From: Bacteroides fragilis
Lineage (GTDB): Bacteria > Bacillota > Clostridia > Lachnospirales > Lachnospiraceae
Direction: 5' to 3'
Length of the DNA stretch: 23,800 bases
Assembly: GCA_023664485.1 (NCBI GenBank)
Contig: JAMPFK010000033.1
Location: 1 to 23,800, forward strand
Positions 23,705 to 23,800 of this stretch are shown here, piece after piece; position 1 is the stretch's first letter, and the number at the start of each line of letters is the position of its first letter. The notes beneath the pieces were generated by a model, which saw only the letters and a program-made list of their open reading frames with translations, made no database searches and was not told where the DNA came from. The position numbers and the translations under genes are program-made.

Positions 23705-23729
23705 TTAACAAACAGTCAAAATATCCTTG

Positions 23730-23747
23730 CTCCTTCCGTAAAAGGAG
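23730..23747 (+). promoter_or_regulatory. Hairpin in the rpsF leader, possible S6:S18 autoregulation site
   Basis: ctcctt (23730-23735) pairs with aaggag (23742-23747) around ccgtaa. The known S6:S18 leader motif in rpsF mRNAs has a CCG in an unpaired region of a hairpin, and CCG is in the loop here. The stem is simple and could equally be an incidental pairing of SD-like sequence. The true SD is AAAGGAGGT (23761-23769). Confidence 0.35.
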
Positions 23748-23776
23748 GGGCCAGAGACCAAAAGGAGGTAACAGGC

Positions 23777-23800
23777 ATGAACAAATATGAATTAGCCGTT
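23777..23800 (+). CDS. rpsF: 30S ribosomal protein S6, N-terminus only
   Basis: Only eight codons are in the window (MNKYELAV). This matches the usual S6 start (M-x-K-YE-LAV/TV), with a very strong SD AAAGGAGGT (23761-23769) 7 bases upstream. DUF951 just upstream is also a usual rpsF neighbour. S6 binds 16S rRNA with S18 in the small subunit; ssb and rpsR would be expected next, outside the window. The gene is cut by the window end. Confidence 0.85.

Overview
The window looks like chromosome from a motile member of the Clostridia, most likely family Lachnospiraceae. This is inferred from moderate GC, strong AGGAGG-type Shine-Dalgarno (SD) sites, the Gram-positive order mbl-flhO-flhP, a Firmicutes-type cdaA-cdaR-glmM operon, and DUF951 just before rpsF. 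All recognised genes but one lie on the + strand. I see no phage, transposase, CRISPR array, tRNA or rRNA. Most of it is housekeeping DNA; the less explained parts are a few orphan genes and the intergenic signals.

Layout. (1) 1-6738: uvrB and uvrA (nucleotide excision repair), followed by a translationally coupled O-antigen-ligase-like membrane protein. The uvrB start sits among three perfect inverted repeats and the protein has an unusual N-terminal extension. (2) 6739-8828: a lone minus-strand secreted protein with its own terminator, a gene-free stretch of about 540 bp, an acidic coiled-coil orphan gene with a possible sigma-28 (SigD/FliA) promoter, and a terminator. (3) 8829-11944: mbl (MreB-type actin), flhO, flhP/flgG and a FlgJ-N rod-binding protein, behind a good sigma-A promoter; these link cell-wall elongation with the flagellar rod. 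(4) 11945-15493: recD2, comF and yvyF, with a strong sigma-A-like promoter inside the end of comF. (5) 15512-20412: two uncharacterised membrane proteins, then cdaA, cdaR and glmM, which connect c-di-AMP signalling and peptidoglycan precursor synthesis. (6) 20413-22587: HPr with promoter and terminator, then a long-form 2-isopropylmalate synthase. (7) 22588-23800: a sirtuin deacetylase, DUF951, and the promoter, leader and first codons of rpsF.

The best candidates for undescribed biology are the two-gene membrane module upstream of cdaA, the coiled-coil gene with sigma-28-like signals on both sides, and the palindrome cluster forming the uvrB start. None is proven from sequence alone.
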